Position numbers and translations under genes: made by a program. Of a stretch of DNA of 64,000 nt, positions 8,401 through 18,500 are shown one piece after another. The notes below the pieces were generated by a model. It was not told the origin of the DNA and ran no database searches. It was given only the letters and a program-made list of their open reading frames with translations. Within the stretch, counting starts at the first letter, position 1, and the number at the start of each line of letters is the position of its first letter. Source of the stretch: G965200765 sp965200765 (GTDB lineage: Bacteria > Pseudomonadota > Gammaproteobacteria > Arenicellales > JAJDZL01); the NCBI GenBank assembly GCA_965200765.1, contig OZ241380.1, positions 1,984,001 to 2,048,000 of the forward strand, given 5' to 3'.

Positions 8401-10456
8401 CCGCATCGATGGTCTGCTCGACTCCATTGTCAGCATCGCCATCGTCAAGGTCTTCGATATCGACCACCATCGTAATGCCGGATTCAGCAATTGAGGCAAC
8501 CACGCCGTGACTGCCGGCACCGGTTGTCACAATTGGTTTGTCGACTATTAGGTGATAATTTTCCAAGTCTCCCAAGTCGCTACTGTAACTTTGGGAATCA
8601 GACCATTGACCTGTCCATCTTCTTGGAGTGAACCCGAGCAGATTCACAGCCTGACCTCCTGCTCCAGCATCACCTTCATTTCGGATGACAATACCGCCGG
8701 ACTTGGCCCCATTCGTCGCAATTCTTACACTTGGTCTATAGCCGTTTGCAAAAGCTAGGCCACCGTCTGCCAATGTTCTTTCCACAGTCCCTTCAGTCAA
8801 ACCAACCTGCAAAAGGGTATTTCTGTCCTTGGCTTCCAGCAGAACTGCAGCTCTTTGGTAGAGAGCAGTATTTTCTTCCTGTCCTTCTCCATATCCCAAG
8901 TTCAGCACAATTCCATGACTGCGTGCTCCACTCGTCTTGACGGTTACCGGGGTATCGACTCGAACTCCAATTCCTTTGAACTCGTCATCGGTGGTATCAG
9001 TGCCCAAAGGATTGGTAACGCTGATCGTTATGCCGCTACTGTCAGCGCCAGTAGTGACAATCATTCCGCGACCTTCTTCCGGCGATGAACCACCATTCAG
9101 CATGGTAATGGTTGTATCAACAACTAAGATTTCGCCCTTTCCTCCTTGCTCCCCCTCCATATCATGATGGAAATGGACCGCATGGAAATTGCTGTCTTCC
9201 CCGGCCGACCTGGCTATGATGGTATCACGTACAGTATCAACAATAGTAGTATGGCTATTAGATCTCACCTCGCCTATTTTCAGAAACATCTCTTTGGCCT
9301 GGCCGCCGCCGAATTCAATGCCGCCGCCATCCTTAGAACCGCCTTCTGTATTGATCTGCCCATTCTCAATTGTCGATACCTTGTCCGCACCACCTTCAAA
9401 AACTGAATGTCTGTTGGCATTGCCTTCAGAAATCACGCGCACACGCTTTACATGCAAGCCAATGTCAGTAGATGTATCAAATGTCACCGCATACCTTTCA
9501 AATCCGTCTTCATCTACTCCGTTTACACGAGAACGGGGAACACGCTCGGCGAGCCCTCCTCCCCCAGGACGATAAATTCTCTCCTTTATGCCGCGAACAA
9601 CAATGCCGTCTCGCCAGCCCAAATTTAGGGTCACTATACCGTTATACTCTATCGAGTCTTCTGCATCCCAACTTGATTTGATGAAGAGATTTTTGGTGTG
9701 GGTCGCATCCTCGAGATTGCCTGCAGAATTTTGCACTTTTACGGCTATTTGATCCGTTGGTGCACTGGGCCTAACAATCAAAGTATTAACATCATCACGA
9801 GAAACAGGCGGACCTTCACTATAATCACCTGTGTAGTCAATGCTGCTGTCTGCATCCACCATTCGATAATAGAGCGTCGCACCTGACGGCGGAGCCGTCA
9901 CGGTCCCAGCTATCGTGGTCCAGCACATCTGCCCGCTATCAGCTGCACAAGCCGCCTGCCACCACGGACGTCGGACAGCAGCAGTAGCACCTTGGGGCGT
10001 ATACGTTTGAAACACGACGAAATCTCTAAGATTGTATACGATGTTTCCCTTAGAAGGTGTATCTGGGTCGGTGCCGTCCGCTTTCGCGGTCAATGGAAAG
10101 CCATTGTAATCAGTGGGACCGGTGGTTGCCCTGTCGCGCTCACTCCCGGAAGTATAAGCGTCTGAAAAAGTACCGGTTGGGAAACCACAACCCCTATTGC
10201 CTAAGACACCGCCACCCGAACTCATCCATATATTGCCTGTACGCTGATCAGCACTCATTTTGCCTGGACTTACAGTACCACCAATGTCCCTTACGAAACT
10301 ACCGCAATCATCCACTGCCAATGCATCATCGCTCTGCAACAACACCGACATCGACACGAAGCCGACTGTCAATGCAAGCGCCAAGCCGGAAAGACTGCTC
10401 GCAGCAACTACCGACCACTCCCTTCTGCAAGGGACCAAACCATTAAATTTAATCAT
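5462..10456 (-). CDS. Giant autotransporter, beta-helix passenger with C-terminal barrel
   Basis: A 1664-aa outer-membrane protein. A long signal region ends near residue 48 (LLQSDDALA then VDDCGS). The passenger is Gly/Asp/Asn-rich with many turns such as GAGNDDVQLG and GDGNDRVTLN, which suggests a right-handed beta-helix; the repeats resemble RTX nonapeptides. Near 1343-1367 lies an acidic tract, DDDDNTAIYAVGA, that runs into a hydrophobic LAVLWWVM segment. The last 280 or so residues form the barrel and end AIARIQTRF, with a terminal aromatic. The barrel is paralogous to the protein at 15528-19589 (shared PVQGLAVG, DYVGMEID and LQHGA). The likely role is surface adhesion or autoaggregation; no enzyme motif is seen. 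A purine-rich GAGGGAAT precedes the start. Confidence 0.88.
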   Translation of the reverse strand: MIKFNGLVPCRREWSVVAASSLSGLALALTVGFVSMSVLLQSDDALAVDDCGSFVRDIGGTVSPGKMSADQRTGNIWMSSGGGVLGNRGCGFPTGTFSDAYTSGSERDRATTGPTDYNGFPLTAKADGTDPDTPSKGNIVYNLRDFVVFQTYTPQGATAAVRRPWWQAACAADSGQMCWTTIAGTVTAPPSGATLYYRMVDADSSIDYTGDYSEGPPVSRDDVNTLIVRPSAPTDQIAVKVQNSAGNLEDATHTKNLFIKSSWDAEDSIEYNGIVTLNLGWRDGIVVRGIKERIYRPGGGGLAERVPRSRVNGVDEDGFERYAVTFDTSTDIGLHVKRVRVISEGNANRHSVFEGGADKVSTIENGQINTEGGSKDGGGIEFGGGQAKEMFLKIGEVRSNSHTTIVDTVRDTIIARSAGEDSNFHAVHFHHDMEGEQGGKGEILVVDTTITMLNGGSSPEEGRGMIVTTGADSSGITISVTNPLGTDTTDDEFKGIGVRVDTPVTVKTSGARSHGIVLNLGYGEGQEENTALYQRAAVLLEAKDRNTLLQVGLTEGTVERTLADGGLAFANGYRPSVRIATNGAKSGGIVIRNEGDAGAGGQAVNLLGFTPRRWTGQWSDSQSYSSDLGDLENYHLIVDKPIVTTGAGSHGVVASIAESGITMVVDIEDLDDGDADNGVEQTIDAGGTGSMALSGAGSMGKFTVNVKGHVTGGIATGNGADTINVGDNPTGTVNDKSPTITGGIDAGGGDDTVNVVLGSVTGTINSGSGCDTVELSAGVSVGGVSLGLCEGANKKNVLNTAVNIAGNVAAGGTTELNLAERTVGSVTLTGSGTTTVNGGTIDGSITFSAAAGTATKVVVGTSTNMVTLNGNIVGGAGNDEVELSSGTMFAVDDSSTTDENEASMITLGDGADTLTYTAVRGATATANARRNLPAVNAGAGCDTITLNASGSTGTGTDSMAGGINLGACEGDGMDRLTSNVVIAGNVESSGNSQIRLNGGSVNGNLMLGAGNDDVQLGTGVSVSGTVSLGDGDNNWRGGGSISGALTSGSGDDTVVLNSGYMVTTVDLGAGTNRLTSSQTTVLTSITSASAGASGETVAQGTTIQLNAGGVSGGMTFGAGNDVAGWVDAVSVRGAIVLGGGNDVVSGGTMNGSIDGGDGNDRVTLNGGSVTMMTGVETLNKMGTGTLTVGSMSNPAASSSTLSGSTADAGDPVTVNVEQGRLVVSGHLNLGLTGTLTVKRGAFLSFDVSGIAAQYQEGGTVSHGRITAREVVLERALPQIELVAGSAAPVAADIAAAMVSRLINGKVVRQAGATEEIVPAIVSGGAAPKVVSPGAGTPSGPTAAADDDDNTAIYAVGALAVLWWVMRRDDMGSSLVDYESGTAERSFATISGSRTHSSGAMKTWANYYSDSASPVQGLAVGMEAPISSNGSFSFSAMPEAKGSLGLNTLNQKSSFQGGHYSVKGKWQSEDYFATAELSYADAESRTSFDNPTAGGKLSGKFDMTNSHLEVGAGAKVQLTDTLSVAPTVGVYGGSISQGESVLNGRSVVASMSKQELSYTGWNLGIRVQPDAWTTDGAEFQPNFSLNTFRTSSDSRSLDLRQSDKAGVLDFSSQLPVQGMPAVVNAFRAGMTMKSETGLKLDLDYVGMEIDGELQHGAIARIQTRF

Positions 10457-10960
10457 TGAGCTATTCCCTCAAATGTCTGGAATTTAAATTTCAAAACTTT
10501 AACCATACACACGATTGCCCAGCATGTCAAATCTTTTTGCATGCCCTCGACACCCTGACTGATATGAAATGCCCGTTGAACTCTTGCATCGACTTCGCCT
10601 CCACTGTCCTTCAACTGCATTCCGCACATCAGAATTTCGTCAGACAACCCAATACGGAATTCACTATAGTTTAACAGAAATTTGCAATTCTGCAAATTTT
10701 TTTTCAGATCGAACCGCCCCAAATCGAAAATCGCATGGGCGCACACACCCGAATCGCAACACAACCCCGACATGCTCCTGCCGTCCCTCACCCCGATAAA
10801 CCTGCACAACTTGCACAATGGTTGAATTTTGTCCCTTCCTGTGCCTGACATCCTCAACCTGCCTCCTGAATCTCCAATCACCACTCCCAAGATACTCCAA
10901 CTCCTCCCTTGAAGAACCAAATTCACTGTCTCCGGTTTCAGGCTTTGAAAATATACCACT
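10457..10960. other. Upstream region of the first autotransporter
   Basis: Non-coding by my reading. A 168-codon reverse frame runs through it but has no family features and an odd composition, so I leave it out. It should contain the promoter for the autotransporter at 5462-10456. Confidence 0.5.
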
Positions 10961-11075
10961 ATACTCAGGAGCTTTCAGTATTCAACGGGAATGAACGGAG
11001 CCTCCCAGGCAAATGAAAGAAACCTGTATGAGGGATGCATGATACATTCACTGAAGTTTCAAGAATTGAGCATTA
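10961..11075 (+). mobile_element. Scar of an IS21-family left end
   Basis: About 100 bases resemble the stretch at 37310-37415, where istA starts. Both contain ATTCAGTATTC or CAGTATTCAACG, a GGAGCCTCC/GGAGGCCCC block, then ATGAAA..ACCT followed by GCATGATACATTCA, and both end near GATTGAGCATTA or AATTGAGCATTA. Here the frame is broken at once (TGA soon after the ATG), so only a scar remains. Confidence 0.55.
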
Positions 11076-11078
11076 TTA

Positions 11079-12126
11079 TCCACCTGGAACACGCTCCCCT
11101 GACTTGACTTTGCCGCCACAGGCGGCAGATGCAGAACACATCCGAATCTCGAAAATCACCGAAAAACCTCGGACCAAGCCCCGGATTCGCCGAGCAGAAC
11201 ATTTTCATGCCGCAACCGACTCCGGCAAACCGGCAATTTTGCCTTCAAATAAACTTCCACAAGAAGCACTCCAAAAAATTTTGACGAACATTCGATTGAA
11301 TTGTTGACTACAATAGACTCCAGTGCAGGTTCAATATTTTTGATTGCACCTGCGATTTGCAATCTGTTACAATTGTCACTTGCTGATATGCAATGAATCA
11401 CCTGCAGGCAACATGGCTTGGCAATGTGCCAGCATTGATTTGATTGTTTGGAACTTAACAATCCTGAAACACGAGGAAATCATGACAAACGGACGACGTA
11501 AACACGGCAAACACTCGGCAGCGTTGCCTGAGACGCAACCGGCCGGTGCTCGCAAGACTGAAGCGAAAACCGTTATCATGACGAATCGCGAACTTGAAGA
11601 AAAATTTGCGACCAAGGAAGAATTGAAGCAGTCGGTAAAATTCTTGATTGAAAGAATGGACCATGAAAAGCAACTTCATTCGCAAGAACAGCGATCCGTG
11701 GAATCCAACTTGACTCAGAAAATCGAAGCCATTGAAAGAAATGTCAATTTCAGGTGCGATATGGACAAGCAATTCGAAGCCAGTGATGCAAGATTTATCA
11801 AGTTTATGGACGAGTTCAGGAGCGAAGGAGACAAGCAGATCCAAACCATGACTAAATCACTAGAATCCACGATTAAACAGCAGTATGAAAAGAATATGTA
11901 TAAAACAGCGTTTATAGTTGTGGCAATTGGGACATCACTGTATGGTGTGTACCTGTTAGTTAATACTTTAATGGGGGGAGGGGGTTGATTTGTATTCGCT
12001 GCTATACATGAGTGAACGCATCCAATCCAATTGAAATTCACGATGATGCGAACGAACGGGCCAGTGGGATGTTGCACGGAATGAACGCCACACGGAAACT
12101 TGTAGCGTAAACTTGGCTTGGCAAAA
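11079..12126. repeat. Segmental tandem duplication, copy A
   Basis: The stretch starts CCACCTGGAACACGCTCCCC and runs through a coiled-coil gene to TTGTAGCGTAAACTTGGCT. It corresponds to 12899-14160, which starts identically. The first 50 bases are the same, and similarity stays high through the upstream region and the 5' and 3' ends of the gene. The middle of the gene differs in length. Confidence 0.85.
11482..11988 (+). CDS. Coiled-coil protein with C-terminal membrane anchor, copy A
   Basis: A 168-aa protein. It has a basic N-terminus (MTNGRRKHGKHSAALPE), then a long charged coiled coil (ELEEKFATKEEL to about residue 135, with NLTQKIEAIE). A single C-terminal hydrophobic helix (TAFIVVAIGTSLYGVYLLV) precedes a short GGGG tail. 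The layout suggests a tail-anchored inner-membrane protein with a cytoplasmic coiled coil. GAGGAAAT lies just upstream of the ATG at 11482. It is a paralogue of 13301-14035 with one short coil repeat instead of many. I do not recognise the family. Its position between two autotransporters may be incidental. Confidence 0.7.
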   Translation: MTNGRRKHGKHSAALPETQPAGARKTEAKTVIMTNRELEEKFATKEELKQSVKFLIERMDHEKQLHSQEQRSVESNLTQKIEAIERNVNFRCDMDKQFEASDARFIKFMDEFRSEGDKQIQTMTKSLESTIKQQYEKNMYKTAFIVVAIGTSLYGVYLLVNTLMGGGG

Positions 12127-12699
12127 CATATGGTTGTGCGCGAGAACAACCAAGTTTTGTGGTATCTGTGAGTCTATTTCACCGCAGAAAAGGTTCCACC
12201 TGGATCCCTGCCTTGCCAAAAAAATTTCTGCATTAGCTTCGTAGTTGTCAAACTGTTGATTTTGCGCGCGAATTTGACCACCTGAAATTCTTTCCACCCC
12301 AAGAATCTGCACGTTTCAAGTTTGAAACGCCGACTCCGCCTGCTTTTGCCGATGTTTTGTCCCACGTTGCATGCATTGCTCATCGACATCTTCGGGATCT
12401 GTTTTAACTTCTTGTTTTCAATCAAATAAAGTATTGCCATGAAAGCCTTCCATAGGTACAAGAAACTTGGTTGAAAAATCATCCAAGAAGCACCGGAAGC
12501 CTTAGGAGAAGCAACCATGGCGATAACAAAATCCATGTTCCATTGAAACCTGTTCGACGGGGAAGTTTTGACGAATTCTCCCAGCTGAGGTTCTGCGGGT
12601 GGTGACTTAGCATAGGCAGGACGATGAACAGGTGAAGAATTTGAAAAATTACCGAAAATTCGGTAGCAAGGACTGGCCGATAGAGGCGATGCTCAATGA
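12127..12699. other. Intergenic stretch with dispersed repeats
   Basis: No gene that I can support. Bases 12240-12345 resemble 28000-28100 (shared GTAGTTG.CAA.CTGTTGATTTT, then CTGAAATTTCTTC/CTGAAATTCTTTCC, then GTTTGAAACGCC/GCTTGAAACACC). Bases 12379-12420 resemble 14193-14235 (TGCTCATCG.CATCTTCGGGAT). These are decayed intergenic repeats. A 120-codon reverse frame across 12174-12536 has no recognisable features. Confidence 0.45.
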
Positions 12700-12898
12700 C
12701 TTCTATGCTGGCCAGGTCCGCAGTATCGCTCGGTGGTGTCTCTGCGCAATCTGGCACCCAATCCGATGCGGATGAGGGTTTGCAACTTTCCGCTCGACGA
12801 CCAATACCTCCGCAGCAAGGCCTCCATACTCGCAACAGCCTTGGGCTACTTGGAAAAGAACAAGTCCGACAAGACGCGTAGCTTGGTGATACCGCTCG
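12700..12898 (-). mobile_element. Decayed transposase scar
   Basis: On the reverse strand, the text near LSDLFFSK matches the equivalent point at 14740-14800, where an ISL3-type remnant lies; both share GTCTTGTCGGACTTGTTCTTTTCC apart from single changes. The rest is broken by stops and not identifiable. It joins directly to copy B of the duplication. Confidence 0.35.
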
Positions 12899-14160
12899 CC
12901 ACCTGGAACACGCTCCCCTGACTTGACTTTGCCGCCACAGGCGGCAGATGCAGGACACATCCGAATCTCGAAATTCACCGAAAAACCTCGGATCAAGCCC
13001 CGGATGCGCCGAACAGATGATTTTTCTTGCCGTAGCCAACCCCGGCAAACCAGCAATTTCGCCTTCAAAAAATTTTCCACAAGGACCACTCGAAAAAATA
13101 TCGACGAACATTCAAGTGAATTGTTGACTACAATAGACTCCAGTGCAGGTTCATAATTTTTGATTGCACCTGCGATTCGCAATCTGTTACAATTGTCACT
13201 TGCTGATATACAATGAATCACCTGCTGGCAACATGGCTTGGCCATGTGCCAGCAATGATTGGATTGTTTCAAATTCAACAACCCTGCAAAGGGGGGAATT
13301 ATGACGAACGGACGACGTAAACAAGGCAAACACTCGGCAGCGTTACCTGAGACGCAACCGGCAGGTGCGCGCGAGACTGAAGCGAAAACCGTTGTCATGA
13401 CGAATCGCGAACTTGAAGAAAAATTTGCAACCAAGGAAGAATTGAAACATTCGGAAAAATTCTTGGTTGTAAAAACGGAACAAGAAATTCAGCTGCTTTC
13501 GCAACAAATGCGGTCCATGGAAACCAACTTGACTCAGAAAATTGATGCCAATGAAGCAAGGAGTGTCGAGAGAATTGATGCCAGTGAAACCAACTTAACC
13601 CAGAAAATTGATGCCAGTGAAACCAACTTAACCCAGAAAATTGATGCCAATGAAGCAAGAGCTGACGAGTTCAGGAGCGATATGAACAGGCAATTCGAAG
13701 CCAGTCAAACCAACTTGACCCAAAAAATTGATGCGAATGAAGCAAGAAGTGTCAAGAGAACCGAAGCCAGTGAAGCAAGAAGTGTCAAGAGAACCGAAGC
13801 CAGTGAAGCAAGAATTATTGAGAAATTGAACGAGTTCAAGAGCGAAGTGTTCAAGCATTTCGCAGCCAAAGATAAAATAAATGAAGAAAGTACGAAACGT
13901 CTGGAATCCACGATTGAACAGCAGTCTGAAAAGAATCTGTATAAAACAGCGTTTTTAGTTGTGATAATTGGGGCATCACTGTCTGGTCTAACGTATGGTG
14001 TGTACCAGTTAGTTAAGTTTCTTACGGGGGGTTGATTTGTATTCGCTGCCATACATGAGTGAACGCATCCAATCCAATTGAAATTCACAGTCCGAACGTA
14101 ATGGGCCGGCGGGGTGTTGCCGGGAATGAACGCCACGAGGGAATTTGTAGCGTCTACTTG
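12899..14160. repeat. Segmental tandem duplication, copy B
   Basis: Second copy of the segment at 11079-12126. It contains the longer coiled-coil gene and the same downstream text (GTATTCGCTGC.ATACATGAGTG, GGGCC.G.GGGGTGTTG). The size difference comes mainly from extra 33-bp coil repeats inside the gene. Confidence 0.85.
13301..14035 (+). CDS. Coiled-coil protein with hendecad repeats and C-terminal membrane anchor, copy B
   Basis: A 244-aa paralogue of the protein at 11482-11988, with the same N-terminus (MTNGRRKQGKHSAALPE) and the same tail helix (TAFLVVIIGASLSGLTYGVY). Its middle holds repeats of 11 residues, such as ETNLTQKIDAS, EARSVERIDAN-like units and RTEASEARSVK. Eleven-residue periodicity suggests a hendecad, nearly straight coiled coil. 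The 33-bp DNA units are close copies, so the length can vary by slippage or recombination. A G-rich GGGGGGAA sits just upstream of the ATG. The function is unknown. The C-terminal helix suggests tail anchoring in the inner membrane. Confidence 0.72.
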   Translation: MTNGRRKQGKHSAALPETQPAGARETEAKTVVMTNRELEEKFATKEELKHSEKFLVVKTEQEIQLLSQQMRSMETNLTQKIDANEARSVERIDASETNLTQKIDASETNLTQKIDANEARADEFRSDMNRQFEASQTNLTQKIDANEARSVKRTEASEARSVKRTEASEARIIEKLNEFKSEVFKHFAAKDKINEESTKRLESTIEQQSEKNLYKTAFLVVIIGASLSGLTYGVYQLVKFLTGG

Positions 14161-14227
14161 GCTAGCTGGCAAATAATTGAACAACCAGGTTGCTCATCGG
14201 CATCTTCGGGATTTGTTGCAACTTCTT

Positions 14228-14335
14228 GTTTTCAAAAAGTGGAGCTTCAGGATTTCGAGGAGCTAATTCCCATGGTTCTGGCATGTTCATTACAAGAATC
14301 ATTGTGAAACCGGCTTCCCGGACTAAGCGTTGCCG
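14228..14335. repeat. Intergenic repeat, first copy
   Basis: It begins GTGGAGCTTCAGGATTT and runs through GCTAATTCCCATGGTTCTGGC to CTAAGCGTTGCC. It matches 19690-19790 closely (GGAGCTTCAGGAATTTG, GCTAATTCCCATGGTTTTGG, CCAAGCGTTGCC). Neither copy codes for anything obvious. Confidence 0.7.
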
Positions 14336-14439
14336 GTCATCAGCAGACCAGCGCTGATAACCCGAATTCCGTGCTTTTTGTACATTTCATAGCCATCCGA
14401 GTCGCTTGCGGACCCATTCTTCAGATCGGTTGCAAGACT

Positions 14440-14873
14440 GTAAAAAACGCAAACGGAAACTGGCTTTCCCGTTACCATGATGGCACGCTTTCGGGATACA
14501 GATCCAGCCCGCCCAGATGAAACAGGATCGCACTTCGCAAGCGTCCCACTCTACGATAGCCGCACGCCGCTTGAGTTGCTGGATGTGCGCATTGATGCTC
14601 TCCGCTTTCGCATTGTTGTGCCCGACAACCGCCGCATTTTCCACTCCTTCCAGATGCCGCCGGATGATCTCGACAACCACTACCCTCCGTAGCAAGGCCT
14701 CCATACATCTGCGCATCGTCGGCAACTTGGCCGTCATGCTGACGACCGCCTTGGGTTGCTTTGGAAAAGAACAAGTCCGACAAGATGCGCAGCCTGGAGA
14801 CCCCACTCGCCGCCTGAAACACGCTTGTCATCCCGGTCTTGACCATTCTGCCAGAAGCAGCTAGCACCTGCAC
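14440..14873 (-). pseudogene. ISL3-family transposase remnant, frameshifted
   Basis: The C-terminal part of an ISL3-type transposase survives in two reverse frames. One frame reads GHNNAKAESINAHIQQLKRR; after a shift the other continues CGYRRVGRLRSAILFHLGGL and then DLYPES. These correspond to the family's conserved block (NNKAESIN, RACGYR, AILFHLGGLDLYP). The N-terminal half and the inverted repeats are missing or unrecognisable. It is dead and marks an old insertion between the coiled-coil genes and the second autotransporter. Confidence 0.7.
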
Positions 14874-15445
14874 CTCCGAAACTCGAAATTCGTCGAAATT
14901 TCGTCATTTCGCAACACAAAACTCCTTTGATCAGGCTAAGGATTCGCCGAGTAGGACATTTTCATGCCGTAGCCAACCCCGGCAAATCAATAATTTCGCC
15001 TCCAAAACTCTTTCCAGCAGAAAACACTCGGTCAAGTAAAAAATACTTGACAAATCCAAATCATTACGGTAAAAGGACCAAGTAACATTACGGTGCACAA
15101 AAACGGATATAGCCTGAGCATCCACGGTTCGTTATGTCACGGCGACATAATATTCAGATTGTCGATGATACTCAGTACGGCATAACGAATTGATTTCAAA
15201 AGGCTATAGATGGGGAATCGAATGCAACAGAACCCGTTCAAATTTCTGGAATGGTTTCAAAACTGTACTCAGCTCGGAAAGCTTGTCTGGAAGAATTGAA
15301 TCCGGTGTCGCTGGAAGAACGGATTTGGTGGCCCGAAGGGCGAGCATAGCCAGTCATTCAAGTTGAAATCCCCTCATCTGCAAATGTGTGCCAAATGCGA
15401 TACGAACTGAACCAATAAACCGCGTAACAGAGAAAGGGAACCATA
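14874..15445. other. Non-coding stretch before the second autotransporter
   Basis: Bases 14930-15035 belong to the dispersed family also seen at 11160-11270 and 12960-13090 (GGATTCGCCGAG.A, CATTTTCATGCCG, CCGGCAAATCAATAATTTCGCC). The remainder has no gene that I can support. Confidence 0.5.
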
Positions 15446-15474
15446 TTGAGAATCGCTACAATTTTTGATATAAA
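15446..15474 (+). promoter_or_regulatory. Sigma-70-type promoter of the second autotransporter
   Basis: TTGAGA at 15446-15451, a 17-bp spacer and TATAAA at 15469-15474, about 50 bases upstream of the start codon at 15528. AAGAAGAGGA precedes the ATG as ribosome-binding site. Confidence 0.6.
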
Positions 15475-15527
15475 ATACCTTACTGTGTTATCATATTTGT
15501 AATATATTTTAAGAAGAGGACATTATT

Positions 15528-18500
15528 ATGTCAATCCAATCAATTATCTATGCTTTGCCTACCGGTAAGGCTTTGATACGGAACAGCTTCAGTAAAACGA
15601 TTGTTGCACTGAATTTGTTGGCCATGACTTTTGCGGTGCTAACACTGTTTTACAGCGAAGATTCGCTTGCGATTAGCGACCGGGGAGGAGAAAGGTGGGA
15701 GTGCTTGCCAGTAGGCGACAATCCAAGTATCCGCGGCGATAATCAAATTCAAAATTGGCTTGGCCAAGATGTGTTTACGAGCAAGACAATCTCCGCCAGA
15801 TGCGTGAGTAGCACGTCATCGACAACCTATTCGAACACCATCGATTCGGAAACAGGCTTTCCCCATGACCCCCCGGGAGACGCTTATTCTGACGGCCGAA
15901 TTTGGTGGAATCTCACCGAAGTCGGACGCTCGGCAACGGGCACTGAAACTGCCCGTTGTGGCACGCATTATGCCTGTGGCGATTTTTCCTCTGGACCTAT
16001 TGGTAATTTTTGGTGGGGATTTTATGGTGCCCGCACTAGTCATGGTGACGGCACTGATTGGTGGCCGCAAGCCTACATGGTTCGGGATTGCCGGCAATCC
16101 GCCAATTCAGGCAAGAAGTGCTACTATGCACTTGATGGTCGGCCAAACGCGGCACAAATGTTGGCCAGCAGAACCGCAGGCAGTGAAATCTACTGGCGGC
16201 TACACAATATTGCAATTGGTGACAACACAATTTCAACATTTGAACCCGTGGCACTCACCGAAACCAACAACGAGTGGTTGGTGTCGAACAATGAAAACAA
16301 ACTCATCATAGGAGCGTACAACAAGTTCGAAACTTGCGACTCCCGTAGGGATGGCGGATATATTCTCGCAAACTGCCCTTTGGGAGATACATCTACACCT
16401 GATACCCCGCTACGCACTTTTATATGGAACAGGAATGGTGTAGACAAGGTGGAGCTCATACTTGACGGTATCACTGTACAAACTTCGCCAGTAGTGGATT
16501 CCGAGGGTGTCCTGCAAGCAACGCATGAAATCGGACCCGTAGTGCAATTGCAACCGGGGAGCTGGGTGCAGGAAACCACATTGAGAGTTGTCAACGGCGC
16601 AACCGTGACCGCAGGGAAAAGAGATGTAGAGGTTGAAAATGCAAAGAAACGGGATGAATCAAATGAAAGAGTCCCTCGCTACGGCGACAATGCCATCTCG
16701 ATCTTTTCTGCGAGTGATGCCTATGCCACCCCGGGAACCATAACCGTTGATGTGCAAGACGGTACTATTGAAAGTTGGGCACACGGTGCTGACGGATTAC
16801 ATCCGCGTGTGATCAGGATTGAACAGAAAGAGACGAATAAAAAAGCGATCACGATTCGCCTCGGAGCCAAGGCAAAAATCCGCATGCGACATACAGATGA
16901 ACCTGAAGACTGGCTTGAATCAGGGAAAATCAAGACCCGCGGCGATCAAAGTTCAGCAATTAATATTGGATATGCACAAGGATTTGGAAGCATCCGAATC
17001 AATACTCCTCTTGCAATAGAAACTTACGGAACAAGAAGTCACGGCATCAACATACGGCGGGCGCCCCCGTCTTTACGAGACGATTATCTGATTCCGAGCA
17101 CTAGCACTTACGGCGGATTTACCTGGGCTAATGTTTTCTTCTTTGCTCAAGGCGGCGGGGATACAAGTCGTTCATTTGTGCAGGATATTACGTTGAGACA
17201 GATTCAGACCAGATTCCTCGATGAAACTAGTGATGCGCGAAGTAGATTAGCGTCATCCCCGACGCACAATGCACAGGTCAATGAAATTATCAAAGCATTG
17301 CGGGCTCTTACAGAGGAGCAGTTCAACACCGCCAAAACAGCCTTTCTCGCCGCAGGTGGCAACTTTGGCACTAATGATGCCCTTGTAATCAAGCATGCAG
17401 GTAATGGCGACGGCCCTGAAATTGTTTATGAAATTGACGATGAAGCCTCGATATCCACTTACGGGAACTATGCTGCCGCTGTGAATACCGATGTAGTTTC
17501 TACGAGTTCCCCCAAGGAAATTCGAACCGCAATTCGCATCGACAACGGCGGAGACGAAGCGTTCGGAACTGACATTACCGCTGATGATGCCGATACTGTG
17601 ACGATCGACCCCGACGGTGACGGAGATATGGCCCCGATCACCGTGTTCAAGTCGAAAATTATTGTCGACAAGCCGATCACAACAACCGGAGCAAACAGTC
17701 ACGGTATACGCGTCAACAACTTTCTCAATATTCTGCGGGGCCGTCTTGATTTTGACATTGATGTGAGTGCAAACATATCGGCTACCGGAACCGGGTCAAG
17801 TGCCATCTGGATTGGTGGCCACAGTGGCATATCGAACTCAATAACAGTACGTAGCGGTGCTACGATTACCGGTGGTATGGTTCTTAGTCCTGGTGCTGAC
17901 ACATTAGTGATGCGTGGCGGGACAGTCAACGGAGCAGTAAACTTCGGAGCAGGTATGGATACGCTGGAGTTGCAGAGCGGAACCGTTGCCGGGTCCGTTA
18001 CCAATCTGGAAACGATGACTAAAACTACAACCGGTGTAGCCACCGTTGGTGACGTCGCATTCGATGGAAGCAGTCTGATGATATCAGAAGGCGAGTTAAG
18101 GGTTTCCGGACATTTGAACTTGGGTCGAACTGGCACGGTGACAATTGCGGCGGATTCTGTTTTAACTTTTCTGGTTGACCGGGAGTCGGATGATGCATTG
18201 ACGAACGGTCGAATTACAGCATTTTCGATAAACTTTCGGTCCGCCGGCCCGAATGTGAGAACGTTGGATGCGGATGGCGAGAATGACGCAGAGCATGCGG
18301 ACGCAGTGGAAGCACTGAACCGAGTGGTCACTACAGGCACAAATTTGGTGTATCTGGATGCTTCGGGCACCGCCCATTGCCTTACAGTTCGAGTCAGGCA
18401 TTCAATTAGCCGTAATTCGGTCGGCACTTTAGGAGGACAGTGTTCGACAGCACCACCTCAACCAGCTCAACCACCGGAACCAACGGATCCAACAGATCCG

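Noticed and set aside
7242..8510. A 422-codon plus-strand frame rich in Pro, Val and Thr
   Set aside because: It lies wholly opposite the first autotransporter, and its composition is that of the reverse reading of Gly/Asp/Thr repeats.
10453..10959. A 168-codon minus-strand frame upstream of the first autotransporter
   Set aside because: No ribosome site, domain or normal composition; it overlaps the start of the autotransporter and reads as chance.
12174..12536. A 120-codon minus-strand frame in the repeat zone
   Set aside because: It crosses a dispersed repeat and shows no conserved pattern that I can see.
17699..18427. A 242-codon minus-strand frame
   Set aside because: It is the opposite strand of the second autotransporter.
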